From Isoetes taiwanensis (Eukaryota > Streptophyta > Lycopodiopsida > Isoetales > Isoetaceae): a DNA stretch of 64,000 nucleotides. Below, in pieces: positions 30,808 through 42,026 of the stretch (its first letter is position 1; each line of letters starts with the position of its first letter). The stretch is from assembly GCA_021234155.1 (NCBI GenBank), contig JAJEKV010000030.1, forward strand, positions 4,134,050 through 4,198,049. The letters run 5' to 3'. The notes beneath the pieces were generated by a model. It was not told the origin of the DNA. It worked only from the letters and a program-made list of their open reading frames with translations, and did no database searches. The position numbers were made by a program, and so were the translations under genes.

Positions 30808-31947
30808 TTACGATAACAACAAAAACTGCTTAAAGATCAATCTTCGTAAATAATGCGCACCTTGGAGTCGCTCCAATAACTCTGGGATCAGAGAAAGCGG
30901 ATACCGTTTTGACACTGTGATTTTATTGAGGCCACGATAATCAATGACCAGATGCAGCGAATCATCCTTCTTTTTGACAAAGAAGATAGGCGCTCCAGCA
31001 GGGGACTGAGAATGTCGAATGAAACCAGTGGCTAGATTCTCTTCAATATAATCCCGCAAAACCTTCAAACTCAGCGAGAGATAGACCATATATCGGACTA
31101 TATGACGACATTGTCCCGGGCTGCAAATCAATTGGACAATCAAAAACATCAGAGAAGTCGCACATAATTTGTCTGGGAGCATTGGAGCAGACTTTACTGA
31201 TGCCAAGCTAGTTGACGAGCTGGATTGCAAATACTGAACTTGGATCTTGCCTTCCAGATTTAACGAACTCGCGAAGAGAAATCTTTGAGATACAAAACTG
31301 AGGGCATGAAGAAGCAACGGAGCAACTGGAACAGGAACTGGAGCAGGGACTGAAGCAAGAACTGGAGTAGGCGTAGGAGTAAGTACAGGAGCAGAAGCAG
31401 GAGCAGGAACAGGAACAGGAACTAGAACTGGAGCAGGAGCAGAAGCAAGAGCAGAAACTTGAGCAAGAACTGGAGCTGGGCCATCATCGAGAATATGGTC
31501 AGAATCTGGGGCATGAAGTGGAGCAGAGGCAAGAGTCGAATCAGAACATGGAGTAGAAACAGGAACATCAGGGACGGAATCAGGAGCCCACGATACTGCA
31601 CGGACTGAAGTCGATGTTGGTGCAGAGGTCTGAATTGCAAATGAAACGGAACTAGAATTAAAACCAGCAAATCGAAATAATCTAGTACGCCAATCAATCT
31701 GCGGGTTATGAAGCTCAAGCTAGGGCAAATCCAATACTATTGGCGCATATGGGCTAGCGATGAGATTGAAGGAAATACTACAAGAAACTCCCTCGAACAA
31801 AACCTGAAGAGGCGCAGTATATTCGGTGATTGCACTCGAGGAGATCTCCCGTCCATCAATCACTTCGACAGAACTGGGATGCTCAACCTTGCTTCTAGGG
31901 ATGGCATGCTTACTGGCAAACACACTATCCAAGACCTATGCAATTAA
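30808..31947 (-). pseudogene. Ty3-gypsy pol fragment: protease and N-terminal reverse transcriptase
   Basis: The minus strand from 31,947 gives a retropepsin-like region (SVFASKHAIPRSKVEHPSS, ITEYTAPLQVLFEGVSCS, IVLDLP[14 protein letters not shown]). A TAG replaces the expected Trp codon near 31,720. A Pro/Val/Ala-rich linker follows (31,680-31,320), then RT fingers in the same frame: [46 protein letters not shown] and [16 protein letters not shown]. It ends at a stop at 30,808 before the YxDD motif, so the polymerase is incomplete. The [14 protein letters not shown] form is more like fungal and animal Ty3-gypsy elements than the common plant chromovirus form, from memory of the families. No LTR was found. 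Confidence 0.85.
31316..31480. repeat. Hexamer-type minisatellite encoding a Pro/Val/Ala linker
   Basis: Units of 'gaactggagcag' / 'gcaggaacagga' repeat about every 6 or 12 bases. In the gypsy frame on the minus strand they encode alternating Pro, Val, Ala and Leu between protease and RT, so the repeat is probably part of the pol gene. Confidence 0.8.
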
Positions 31948-32282
31948 ATTGAGAGATATGACACATTTTTGCAAGTGCAAAACTTAGCCAACATAACTTA
32001 AATAAGAGTTATCTTAAGCATTAGAACCAACTTGACCATTTATAAAAAGATGGAATATGTACAAAATTTAAAACACAGATGCATAAGTTAATTTATAAAT
32101 AATTACTTTGGGGAGTACGTTGTGGAAAACAAAAAAGACCAATAACTAGATTCTTAATCAAATATACATATTGTACATCTCTTTAAAAAAAATTGAACTG
32201 AATTGAATTGAATATCGTCCACGGAGACCAATCGGCCTGTGGGACTTAAACAAACAAAAAACCAGCCTATTACTATCCAGGA
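31948..32282. other. AT-rich stretch, nothing recognised
   Basis: A short non-coding interval upstream of the gypsy fragment. It contains no border or repeat motif beyond 'ttgaactgaattgaattgaa' at about 32,193. Confidence 0.4.
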
Positions 32283-32882
32283 TTAAAAAACCCTTGCCCC
32301 GAATGGCCTTGAGGGAAAAACCTTAGCAGTAATAGGTTTGCTAAATAAACTGTACATAAAAATAATATAAAAATCATACTCAAGCGAATCATGATGAAAA
32401 GTCACCCATCCTAAACTTAAATTATATTTTGCTTTCTTCGCGTGTACTTTTGGAATCTTATGTTCTCGTATGGACGTGATGCCTTTTCCTCTTGGTGGTG
32501 CATAAGACCAAAGAATACAACTTACTTTTTCTTTCCTTGGGGGATTGGAAGGATTCAAAACCCAAGTCTTTTACCAACAATTTTCATAAACGTCCTTTTC
32601 ACTTGGCTTTTTCTTTTTCCTCATATTCCATTTTGGAGCCCAATATTGAACTTCAATCCAATAGTTCTCTAGTCCGGGTTTATCATCATCTTTGGTAGGT
32701 TCACATCTAACCTCACCTAACCAAACTAGGTATACATCTAGATTGTCAGGTTTAATGAGAACAAAATACCCTTTTTTCACATCCTTTGTAAGCGACCAAT
32801 CCGATAGGCCATGCCATTGGGGTCTGCTAGACTTGCTACCAACATGCCAATTAGCCAAGCTCTTTTTTTTGTGAGGTACCAA
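32283..32882 (-). pseudogene. Unrecognised Trp-rich coding remnant, two frames
   Basis: Frame 32,882-32,571 reads WHGLSDWSLTKDVKKGYFVL, LDVYLVWLGEV, WIEVQYWAPKW and ENCW. It continues in another frame at 32,558-32,283 with NPSNPPRKEKVSCILWSYAP and KIPKVHAKKA. The continuation suggests one protein of about 200 residues with a frameshift near 32,565. The Trp/Tyr-rich 'VYLVWLGEV...YWAP' pattern looks like a small beta-rich interaction domain, but I do not recognise the family. It lies among transposon remnants and may be part of one. Confidence 0.4.
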
Positions 32883-32998
32883 CAGTCAACTCAACTTGTT
32901 CTAGGGATCTCTTCTCCCATCTAGAAACTGGAAGAAATCTATCTTTCAAAGGTCCTCGTCCATCAATGTTCTGCAACCCACTTTTTCCCAATACATAA

Positions 32999-34032
32999 TC
33001 ACCTCAAAAAGAATCTTTCTTTGCTACACTCAATGTTGGTTGTTGTAAAATGTCTTGCCAATGGCCAATAAATTGTTTTAGTCCCCTCATCAATGCACAA
33101 GCCTGTCAACTGCAAGTGAAAAGTCAAGCATGACCAGAAGAAATTATTATCTTTATCCAAAACTTTTAGAGACGCATAATGAGGGAGACCCAGTCTTTGA
33201 AGGTGATGTTTTAGCCAGAATCCAACTCTCCTGAGATCCATAAACTGTCCAGTGAAATGGAAAACAACTGCATGAGATACAAGGTTCTGAACACACTGCA
33301 AATGAGCATTATGGTCAATTTCAACAACTGGTAGGCTGTGTAAAAGCATTTGAACATTGTTGTGCCTCATAGAATACACCCTCAGGAGGCAACCGAGCAT
33401 CCATATGGTCATCTTGTGCTTGTAACTCATTTAGATACGAGCTGATTTTCCTCAACCTTTTCTACAAATGGCAGTAGAAATGGGAAGCTCATGTTATGTT
33501 GTTGATGGACTACACGGATTTCAGTGCTATGAAACTTGACAACCTGCTCAGGATTTTTGGAAATTCAAAAGTAGATGACCTCACTATCCAGGATCTGGTG
33601 GATGTATCTTAATTTGTCAACAGTCTACTTTAGTTTTCAGACAGTAATTAGGCCCTATTACATAATGGCCCTGAATTTTTGGATTAAGGCTGATCATTAT
33701 AAGATCGGTTAACTCGTGGGTGTTATGATATATATCATTACTCTAAGTACAGGAGTCTGTTTCATCCAGGGAGATCCCCATGGATTGAAGCAGGCTGCCT
33801 CCTTTTGCATGATGTATTTTTATTAGATGAAATATAAAAACAACCTTGCCCTAAAAAAAAAAAATCAGAGAGAAGGCTCAAAAGCATGAGGATTGAGGCG
33901 AGAATTATTGGGTAAATTAGGAAGCGGCAAAGGAGAATTCATATCCTGCGCAGAAGAAGAAGCAGAAACACCATCTACCACTTTCTTGGCTGGCGAACGT
34001 GCTCCGGAAGCAGGCAAACTAGGGTTTGCCAT
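32999..34032 (-). pseudogene. LINE or retroelement ORF1 (gag-like) remnant
   Basis: From ATG at 34,032 the minus strand encodes 55 residues beginning MANPSLPASGARSPAKKVV, low-complexity Ser/Pro/Asn sequence, and stops (TGA, 33,865-33,867) exactly next to a 12-base A-run on the plus strand. Further on, 33,430-32,999 encodes VVFHFTGQFMDLRRVGFWLK, HLQRLGLPHY and LKVLDKDNNFFWSCLTF, resembling the gag-like (DUF4283-type) domain of plant LINE ORF1. I infer one ORF1 interrupted by a poly(A) retroposon (about 33,470-33,864). The family call is moderate. Confidence 0.45.
33470..33864 (+). mobile_element. 3' end of a poly(A) retroposon
   Basis: The plus strand ends with 'ttattagatgaaatataaaa', 'acaaccttgccct' and twelve As at 33,853-33,864. 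This is the usual form of a plant LINE 3' untranslated end with poly(A). The left border and a target duplication could not be placed. Confidence 0.5.
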
Positions 34033-34288
34033 GGTAGCCAAAATCTGTAAACTCCAAATCCGGCCCAGATAGACACAACAAAGCTATATGACTTATACAC
34101 CGATGGAAAGCTCACATCTCTAGCTTTCCAACGCACTAAAAAATACCTGAATCTGACACTAGCTAGAAGTTATGAAGAAAACCGCGTCGAGACCCTACAT
34201 GGCCATACATTTCTCATGCAAAATATTCGTCCGCAAGAGATTGTTTAATGCAACAGAGTATTTTCTGCCTTGTGTATCATGCCAGAAT

Positions 34289-34821
34289 CATCAACTCATC
34301 CAAGTGTGATGTAATGTTGTTTGTTTTTGGCCCCAAAGGGGCAAAAATGTTTTTAACCTATAACACAAACCATTACATTACACGCCTTAAAATTAAATTC
34401 CCCCTTAAACCTTCTTTTGTTTGGGTGCATATTCACACGGGGGGTGACTCCGGGCAACGAGAGCTGTTGGATAGGCATATTCACCCCTTATTCCTTAATC
34501 TACACCGTACACAAAGTTCCTCGTTTATGGGGTATAGATGTATAGAATTTGTTATACTGTATAACAAGATTTGCAAAATACTATAAGATTTCAGGCAATA
34601 TACTTTATGGTGTTGATTTTGTACATACAAAACATAATTACAGGGGCTCTCGCTGCCCTACGTCACCCCCCGTGTGAATATGCACCCAAACAAAAGGGGG
34701 TTTAAGGGGGAATTTAATTTTAAGGCGTGTAATGTAATGGTTTGTGTTATAGGTTAAAAAATTTTTTGCCCCTTCGGGGCCAAAAACAAACAACATTACA
34801 TCACACTTGGATGAGTTGATG
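34289..34821. mobile_element. Inverted-repeat MITE, 533 bp
   Basis: Two 176-bp arms (34,289-34,464 and 34,646-34,821) are inverted copies with few mismatches. Landmarks are CATCAACTCATCCAAGTGTG at the outer ends, TGATGTAATGTTGTTTG and GTTTGGGTGCATATTCACAC. The loop is 181 bp. Because the arms are inverted copies, both strands carry nearly the same open frame (SSKCDVMLFVFGP...), which is not a gene. Extra partial end copies follow at 34,822-34,860. No transposase is present and I could not define a target duplication, so the superfamily is open. Confidence 0.85.
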
Positions 34822-34869
34822 TTATACATCATACTTGGATGAGTTAATGTTATGTTGTGTTCGGACCCT

Positions 34870-36290
34870 AACAAAACATACAATACATTGTTAATATTTT
34901 AAAACATAAGAGCAATGAAATAAAAGATTGTTGATACAAAAACAGAAGTAAACACAGCTAAACATAATAAAAAACATTTGTAATGATGTTGTACTCATAT
35001 GTTTAAAACATTTTCCTCATATGTTTATTTAATAACTAAAAACAGCAAATGAAATAGAACATATTGACCGTGCAAGGAGCAACAACAATCGGGCCACTAG
35101 GAGATGCCAATGTAAGTTGAGAAATGAACACAACAAAAGCAATTGTAGTGATAAAATTATGTTGATTTACTGGTTGAGCAGTGGAGCAGATCCAATCCAA
35201 ACCTCATAAATTATTGCTACATGCAACCATGAGTGAACTTCCCACATTATTGAAATTTCCCTTCAGTTTTTCTCCCTCCATAAATCTCTTCCAATGCTGC
35301 TAGTACACAATGCTTTGCAAGCTAAATCAAAGGCATCACTATATCAATCTGGTAATGGTTGCAGAGCTCCTTTTTAAAGCATCAGGGTCCCTTCCACAAA
35401 GCTTCTTACAAGCCCATGTCTTCTGTTTTAGAATGGAAAGAAGCATAGTGTCCTCAATGCATGATGAGAACCGTCACATGCAAACCCCTGGGCGAATCAT
35501 TGTCTATCATTCAAAGACTGCAGATATCAATATAAACAAAATTTAAAATGTGAACTTTGATTTCAAATACCAACTATGAGAATGCCTATTTTCGGGCGTA
35601 TCACAAAGCAAGTGTGATCTGACAAAATGACTTACAATATTAATGTTGACGAACTCATATCATAATCAGAGCCTTACAACATCGGTCCATTCATTCGGCT
35701 GCAAACAAAAATGCCATGAATCTTCTGGAAATTTTTACTGCCACATGCATTTCAATCCTTTGCAGACCATGGCACAACTTAATTCAGATGCCGATTCCCA
35801 CCCTTTCTACTCATTTTAATTATATCGTTAAAGAGGAGCCTCGTGGCATCCTTTCGTGTCCTCCTCGGGTTTGTGGCCTACATCTACCTTTTGGATTGTA
35901 GGAAATCGGCCCTTTGGTCACTTTACATTTGCTATTGCTTGAACTTGCCCAAATCCATCCGAACTATGCGGACTCCACGCCAAATCTGTCAAGCTATGCG
36001 CACTTGCGAAAATTGTGCGAATGGGGGCGGAATGGCCGCAAGAGTAAACTGCGGGGATCGGCTTCATGGCGGGAGTAAAGCTGCGGGGATCAGCTAGAGG
36101 AAGTCGCGTTTCCGGGAGGTTTAGGGTAAACGATAAGGCCCGGACTTTTAAATCATCGGGATCTTCTCAATATTTTTAGGGCAAACACAAATTCTGCGCT
36201 GACACAAAGAGCAACGAAATACAAAAACTTGATACCTTTGTGGAAGCTAGTTCACGCCCTTGCTTCGCCCTAAACTCTGAAGTCCCTCAC
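34870..36290. other. Stretch without a recognisable gene
   Basis: Mostly AT-rich until 35,800, then more GC-rich. The only clear repeat is 'gagtaaactgcggggatcgg' / 'gagtaaagctgcggggatca' near 36,040 and 36,073. Short open frames at 35,310-35,546 and 35,843-36,097 show no family features. Confidence 0.5.
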
Positions 36291-36915
36291 TCACAGCCAT
36301 ATCCAACGCAAAGCTTGATCAAAAAAATCACAAACCCTAAAATTAAAACTCCCGAGGCCTGCATGCAATGCCCCAAAATTCATACACCACCAAGTACAAG
36401 ATAAAAAATACATGGGTGCCCACCATTGGCGAAAAATGTTAAAATCACTGTTGGGGTATGCGCACTCTAGATGTACTGATCTGTACATCCCATGGAATAC
36501 GCCCATGAAATCATATAAAAACCATGTTAAAAAATGTACAAAAATACAAAAACAACCCCCTGTTATTATGCTACATATTCTTGGCAAAGTATGTTCATTT
36601 CCTACTTTACAGGTTTGAAAATGCAGCATTCCCTTAGAGTGCAAATTTTCAACTTAGCTCAAGGAAAAATGGCACGCATTATATGCATTAGGAGTAGTAT
36701 AACGATTTTGAGTAGTATGGATTTTGGCATTTGAGATTGCAAATACAGTTGTAAAGGGATATAATTTGAACCGGACACTTTTAGATAGAGAAATAATGAT
36801 TATCAAAGAAGAGATTACGCCATCCGAGGGCTGTCCAAAGGTCGATATTGGAGGACATGCATGTACTATGGAAAATTACTCTGATGAGATGTATAATATC
36901 AAATGGTTTGCATAA
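36291..36915. other. Short open frames of unknown significance
   Basis: A 117-codon minus-strand frame (36,644-36,291) is rich in Cys, Phe and Trp. A 63-codon plus-strand frame (36,724-36,915) ends EITPSEGCPKVDIGGHACTM and more. I recognise neither, and no repeat or splice signal supports them. They may be chance. Confidence 0.25.
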
Positions 36916-37145
36916 TTCATGCATTGATTATATTCCCGTGTCAATGAGGGATTTCATAATGTAACTCTAGCTTGATAAATTTTTTATATCACGAGTTTCC
37001 TTGGGAGAACAAAGGATTATAGAAGTAAAAAGAAGGCATTGAATTCTAATAATGAAAATCATGAAGCAATTCAAGCCGCGTAGAACCAAGTATAATTACT
37101 ATTTCAAGTGCATAGAAGTAAGCGAAATAGATCAATTCGTTCACA

Positions 37146-37258
37146 AATATAAGAAGACATAACTTATCCCTTCTCTTCCTTACGGGCGGTTTGTTGGTTT
37201 CTTGCGGAGTTCCATTCTAGAATATAAGAAGACATAACTTATCCCTTCTCTTCCTTAC
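37146..37258. repeat. 38-bp perfect direct repeat, 75 bp apart
   Basis: The block beginning 'aatataagaagacataactt' and ending 'cttccttac' occurs at 37,146-37,183 and again at 37,221-37,258 without a difference. The intervening 37 bases are unrelated. Confidence 0.9.
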
Positions 37259-37421
37259 TAATAGGTTAAAAGGACGGTGAATGCATAAACAAATGCTTGA
37301 TTTCACCCCTTTTTTCAATTTATGCCCAACCATTATTAGTAGACATTAAAAATCTCCTCTCACATCCTCCCACCCTCCTCATGAGGCCAACAAACCAAAA
37401 TAGTTATGCAAACCCGGTGTT

Positions 37422-37615
37422 GGAATTCTCCTCATCGGATGCTCTCGGAATTCCCCTCATCCGATGCTATGCCTTCGTGTAGATGTGTCTTTAGCAACAT
37501 TTTCATCATAGCTTAAACACCGCGGAAGATGTGTCTTCACATAAGCGTGTAGATGTGTCTTTGACATCATAGCTTAAAACAACGTGAAGATGTGTCAAAC
37601 AACGTTTTTCATCGG
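37422..37615. repeat. Short tandem duplications (25 bp and 70 bp)
   Basis: 'ggaattctcctcatcggatg' is followed by 'ggaattcccctcatccgatg'. Then 'gtgtagatgtgtcttt' starts two units at 37,477 and 37,547 that each continue into 'catcatagcttaaa' and 'agatgtgtc'. The second unit is rearranged. Confidence 0.7.
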
Positions 37616-37859
37616 GGTTTAAACAATTGAATATGCAAGTGTTCGTGAGATTAATCAGTTTGGAAATCCATCCTTGAGCTGACAAAATAAAATGTGAATT
37701 AGCTAGGCAATAGAGATAACACATTAGAAGAAGAGGTTAGTAACGTGCCTTCTTGATGTATAGGAATTCCTGTAATAGGACAGGAAATTGTAAACCCCCG
37801 GAGTATAGGATGAAACTTAAGAGTGTTCAATAATGAAAAAATTCTATGAATTTGCATCC

Positions 37860-38435
37860 TTACATCGATATCACTTGGATGGAAAGGTTGCATAGGTCAT
37901 CAGCAGAGATGAACCATGTTGCTTCAGGAAATATGTCCCCCTTAAGAATGGGACCAGTGCCATCATAGGGAAGCTTGGGAGATCTGAGATGAGGCCTGCT
38001 TTTATGAGTGTCATATTTGTGACCATTTTTCCAGCAAACTAGCTTCCATTCAAACATGGCCTTACTCCCATTTTGCCTTTCATTCAAAACATGGGCTTGA
38101 CTAAGATCACAATGGATGGATTTTGGCTGAATAATAGCCACCGAGTTGCAGTTGGGCGTGATTGAGAAATGTATAACATCTGGAAAGAAACCCAAAGCAA
38201 AATCATCTTGCACAAATTCGGTACCTGCAACTGCGACTTGGAGAAGCTCTGTCTTTACTTTGAGTTGAGATCCGTCGTGTTTTAGATAGGGCAGGAGCAA
38301 GAAACTGGCCACAAGTTTCTGTTTGCCAAAGTAACGATATGGAACTTGTAAATCCTCAACGTGGACGATATCCTTACACTGGATTACAGCCGATTGCCAG
38401 CTTTTGCTACCTTTGCGGGTCCCTATTTTCTCCCA
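37860..38435 (-). pseudogene. Unrecognised 192-codon open frame, probable exon
   Basis: An uninterrupted minus-strand frame runs from a stop at 38,436-38,438 to TAG/TGA at 37,860. It reads WEKIGTRKGSKSWQSAVI, QVPYRYFGKQKLVASFLLLP, FALGFFPDVIHFSITPNCNS, KAMFEWKLVCWKNGHKYDTH and ATWFISADDLCNLSIQVISM. The first in-frame ATG lies within this stretch, so the start is probably in an upstream exon. The length and amino acid balance favour real coding sequence over chance. I do not recognise the family; an F-box-associated or beta-propeller protein is possible. It is in the unique middle region and has no second copy in the window. Confidence 0.4.
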
Positions 38436-38449
38436 TTAGCTTCTATCTA

Positions 38450-40489
38450 AGATTCAAGGCGTCAGATCTTCATCTCAACGCTGCCCAAAAGTGTCCTTGC
38501 TCTAATTAACGAGAAACACATTCAATCGGCTTCTTCTAAATGGGTTGCATCACATAGCCGGCACCATGGAAGCTTCTTTCAAGCTGCAAATTCACATGGC
38601 TATGTCCCTTGTCAACGTAAGATATCTTACTTTACAGCCTGATACCGCCTCTCCCTTTTTTTTTTTTTTTTTGACTTAAACCGGGAAATTCCGCGAACAG
38701 CTTTCCACATGCAACATTAAATGCTTTAGGAGGTGATTTAGGACCTTCCAGAATAAATCGATGATTTTTCTGTAACATTGCTTGCCACTATATAGGATCT
38801 TCTCCGTAATCATCTCGAGCAGTTGGTGCCATAGTGCCATATTCTTACCATAAAATCATGCATCTCATTTGGTACATTGGGGTGTATTCGGAATATTCCA
38901 TCACATGTTGTTTCCTACAATAAAGATCATGCATCTCCATTAAAAGTTAGGGGAAGATATACATTGAAGAGAAAGCTTCCATTATCTTGCTTATTATCGT
39001 CTGGCTGACTAATTTTGTGATCCTTGCCTTGGGAAAAACCTTTCTTCCTCCTATTAAAAAATTCACGTAGTTTCTTCACGCCAATCAAAATTTTCAATTT
39101 CCAAGCGGGATCGTTCCTTCAAAGCGTAATACACACCACCTTGGGATTACTGTTATATTAGCCTAAAATTATTTCGTAATTTCATGTCCTGCCGGCTATA
39201 ATTTATGTTGCTCCAAAAATTATAAAGTTTATCCATTACACAATTTAACCATTACGATTAATCAGGATCAAAAAATAACAAAGTTTATGTCATCAAAGTT
39301 TCCTTTATATAAAAAAGATCACAAAATTACAAAGTTTCTTATCATCAAAGTTTATGATTATACAAAAGACTCAAGATCACAAAGTTCACAACGAGAAGTT
39401 TTTACGATACCGAGCAGTTACTTTGCGGAAACATCATATTGAATCTTGCCGGAAAGATCACCACCTTTGCGGAACTAGAAGCATGTCGATTTTATCAAAA
39501 CATCACATATCACCCCTTTGCTAAATCCTTGACATAAGCGCCAGAAGTTGAAAGTGCAATTAGAAAAAAGTACATCGATTATTAATACGCAGGACCAATG
39601 AACCTCCCAATGCCTTTGCACTCTCGGGATGTTGCTTGCTCAAACTAGCATAGAAATCTTCGTCAACCTCGGAATTGTTAGTGTTGACCATCTCGAGTAT
39701 CTGATGTACCGGCATGATTGCAACTCGGAATCATTCAATTCCATAACGGATCTTTGAAGAACCTTTCAATTCCAAAATAGAACACGGGAATCCTTGACAT
39801 TTTCCTTCCCAACATCATTTACACCATGTTCGAAGCGAAAAAGAACTACGACCACCGAAGCTGATATTGCCATCAACCTCATAAGGCGCATTTGAATCTG
39901 CTACGCGTGAGGCACGCTTATGAACTTAATTTAAAAAACCAATAATTAAAATTTAGAAAAGATCTGAGAAGAAACAAATAAACAAGGTGATTATAGAATT
40001 ACGCAAGCACATCCTGTAGAGCGTCGTGGGCAAATTTCGGCGACATTATGGTTGTCAGATTATTTCCATGCATGCATTAATCTTGAATCTCGGTTCTATC
40101 ATTACCTAAAACATATTAAATAAACATCATGAAAAATATACATCATAGAAAAAACAGCAAAGAAAAAAGAACTGAACTTACTTTAACAAGGTGCTGCGCA
40201 CGGAGGGTTGCCCTCCGTGAATCGAGAGTAAAATGGCTTAAACCACACTTCAAAGTCATGTTTTCGAGCATATCTTGACATATACTTGGAATATGCCACA
40301 AACCCACATGGATGAGGTTTTCCCCTTAGGGGCAACCTAAAAAGCGGACTCAAACATATCAGTGGAATGCTATTTCCATGCCCAATTCATGATTCATAAG
40401 GCAAGGCATTCAAATACGCTAATAACTCACAAATTGAATGTTGCCCATCTGAGCCAAAAGGAAAGACCTCGAGGACTGCATGTTTGTAG
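38450..40489. other. Gene-free stretch with minor repeats
   Basis: It holds a T-run (about 38,653-38,672), a 51-bp tandem pair at 39,266-39,316 and 39,317 to about 39,371 built on 'acaaagttt' and 'tcatcaaagttt', and a hairpin ACGGAGGG/CCCTCCGT at about 40,199-40,218. No coding sequence is recognised. The last bases (about 40,350-40,489) are the left flank of the duplication boundary. Confidence 0.5.
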
Positions 40490-40935
40490 AATCCCGGATA
40501 CCTTGTGCCGTGGGATGCATGGTCTAATAGTCACCAACATCGACTTATGCGGGAAGTGCGGAGTCCAGCGGAGCAGCGGGGAGCGATCGCATCGCAGTAG
40601 AGATCGGCCAGCGAGGCGAGGAAGCGGCAGGGCATCCGCGGTCCATCGGCGACTCCCTCCACCACATGCACATCAAGCGAGCGGTAAGTCACGAGGCACG
40701 GGGGCCCCGAACCATCTTCAAAGAAGGCGTTCACTTTCGGCGCTCGGCGTCACGCCATGAAAGCGGGACACAAGAGCGGAGCTCCGGTGATAGAAGAGCA
40801 GCGATCATGAGTGCGTGAGGGCGTTCACGCTGCATTGTCGTGATGCTCTTCGCGGATCGAAGCGAGAAGCAAGCTGTGATGCGTGTAAGCCGATCACGGC
40901 CGACGGACTTCGGTAAACAAGGCGATGCAAATGTA
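40490..40935 (+). pseudogene. PIF1-like helicase C-terminal part, copy 2
   Basis: Equivalent of about 930-1,376. The sequence still aligns base by base (for example 'gtgggatgcatggtc', 'ctccctccaccacatgcaca', 'accatcttcaa') but is broken by many small indels. The N-terminal Walker motifs are not present, so the duplication starts inside the gene. Confidence 0.8.
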
Positions 40936-41599
40936 AGCCAGAGTTCAAAGCGTCACTTAATCAGCAGTCAATAATTCCACTGACTTTCCCTTTGAATTTC
41001 TATGGTGTTACACCATGCGAAGCACAATACATTTGAAAACATAATTTTTTCTCTTCTTTCTTTGCGCATAAAGTTGTATAATTATTGAGCATCTCTATTA
41101 TTTTTTTTTTTCCCCGGGTTTTAAGCGTGCATAATCAAGAGGTCAATAATTCCACGACTTAGCATTGAATTTCTATCGTGTTACACCATCGAAGCACAAT
41201 ACATTTGAAAACATAATTTTGCTCTTCAACGTTCATACATCCTTATTTTCTTACTCATAAAAATAGTATAATTATTGAGCATCACTATTATTTACCGTTT
41301 TTTGATACCTTCAAACTTTTGATTGCAATCGACAAGATCCTAAGCTATGCAATCACGAAAACACGGGATGTTCCTTGCAGAATATTAGCATTCCATTGGT
41401 GCCATTGTAGGTCTCAGCTGATATCTATGAACATACTAGCACACATTAATATTTTCTAATCTTTTCCAATACCTCAACCACATATACTTTAGTTTTTTCC
41501 CACTAATCTTATATAGGAAGATAATGATGCAAGAAAATTTGTTTTTGAAACAAAAGATGGGCTGGAAATTCTGAGAGTTGAAAAAAATATGGAAGGGCG

Positions 41600-42026
41600 G
41601 GGCGACAATTGTTGAATATGATAGTGTGTACCAGTGTGTATCTGTGTGGTTGCGGGTTTTTAAAATGCAAAGCATCCAAATTAGAATGCATATCCATATT
41701 TATAGAGGATGATTGATAGAAGATCCAAAGAACATAGAGATAAAAGGCAAAAAGATGGATTGCGATTCTTCTTGGACAAAGCGCTTAGATTTTTTATCAA
41801 GAACAATCGTTGCAAAAAGCTGTCTCAAGGTGGTTTATTTAGGAGAAGCCCAGTTAGGCAAAGCGAGAATCAAAACATGGAGCAGTTGGCTATTTGAAAG
41901 CGACTCAAAACAAGTCAAGATGATTTGAAGCCAAAATTAAAAAAAATGAAAAATCTACTATTAAAATTAAATCTTTATGACAAACAAGCATAGTAAAATG
42001 AACATTGTCTTCTAAAATAATTAGCA
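41600..42026 (-). pseudogene. F-box gene 3' end, copy 2
   Basis: Equivalent of 2,048-2,470. The final codons and stop (TAA) are conserved in the 42,026-41,976 interval. The 3' flank has small indels. Confidence 0.7.

Noticed and set aside
34248-34883. Similar proteins on opposite strands (SSKCDVMLFVFGP...)
   Set aside because: They are the two arms of an inverted-repeat MITE, not genes.
40199-40218. Hairpin ACGGAGGG/CCCTCCGT as another Helitron end
   Set aside because: No CTRR motif follows at the right distance on either strand.
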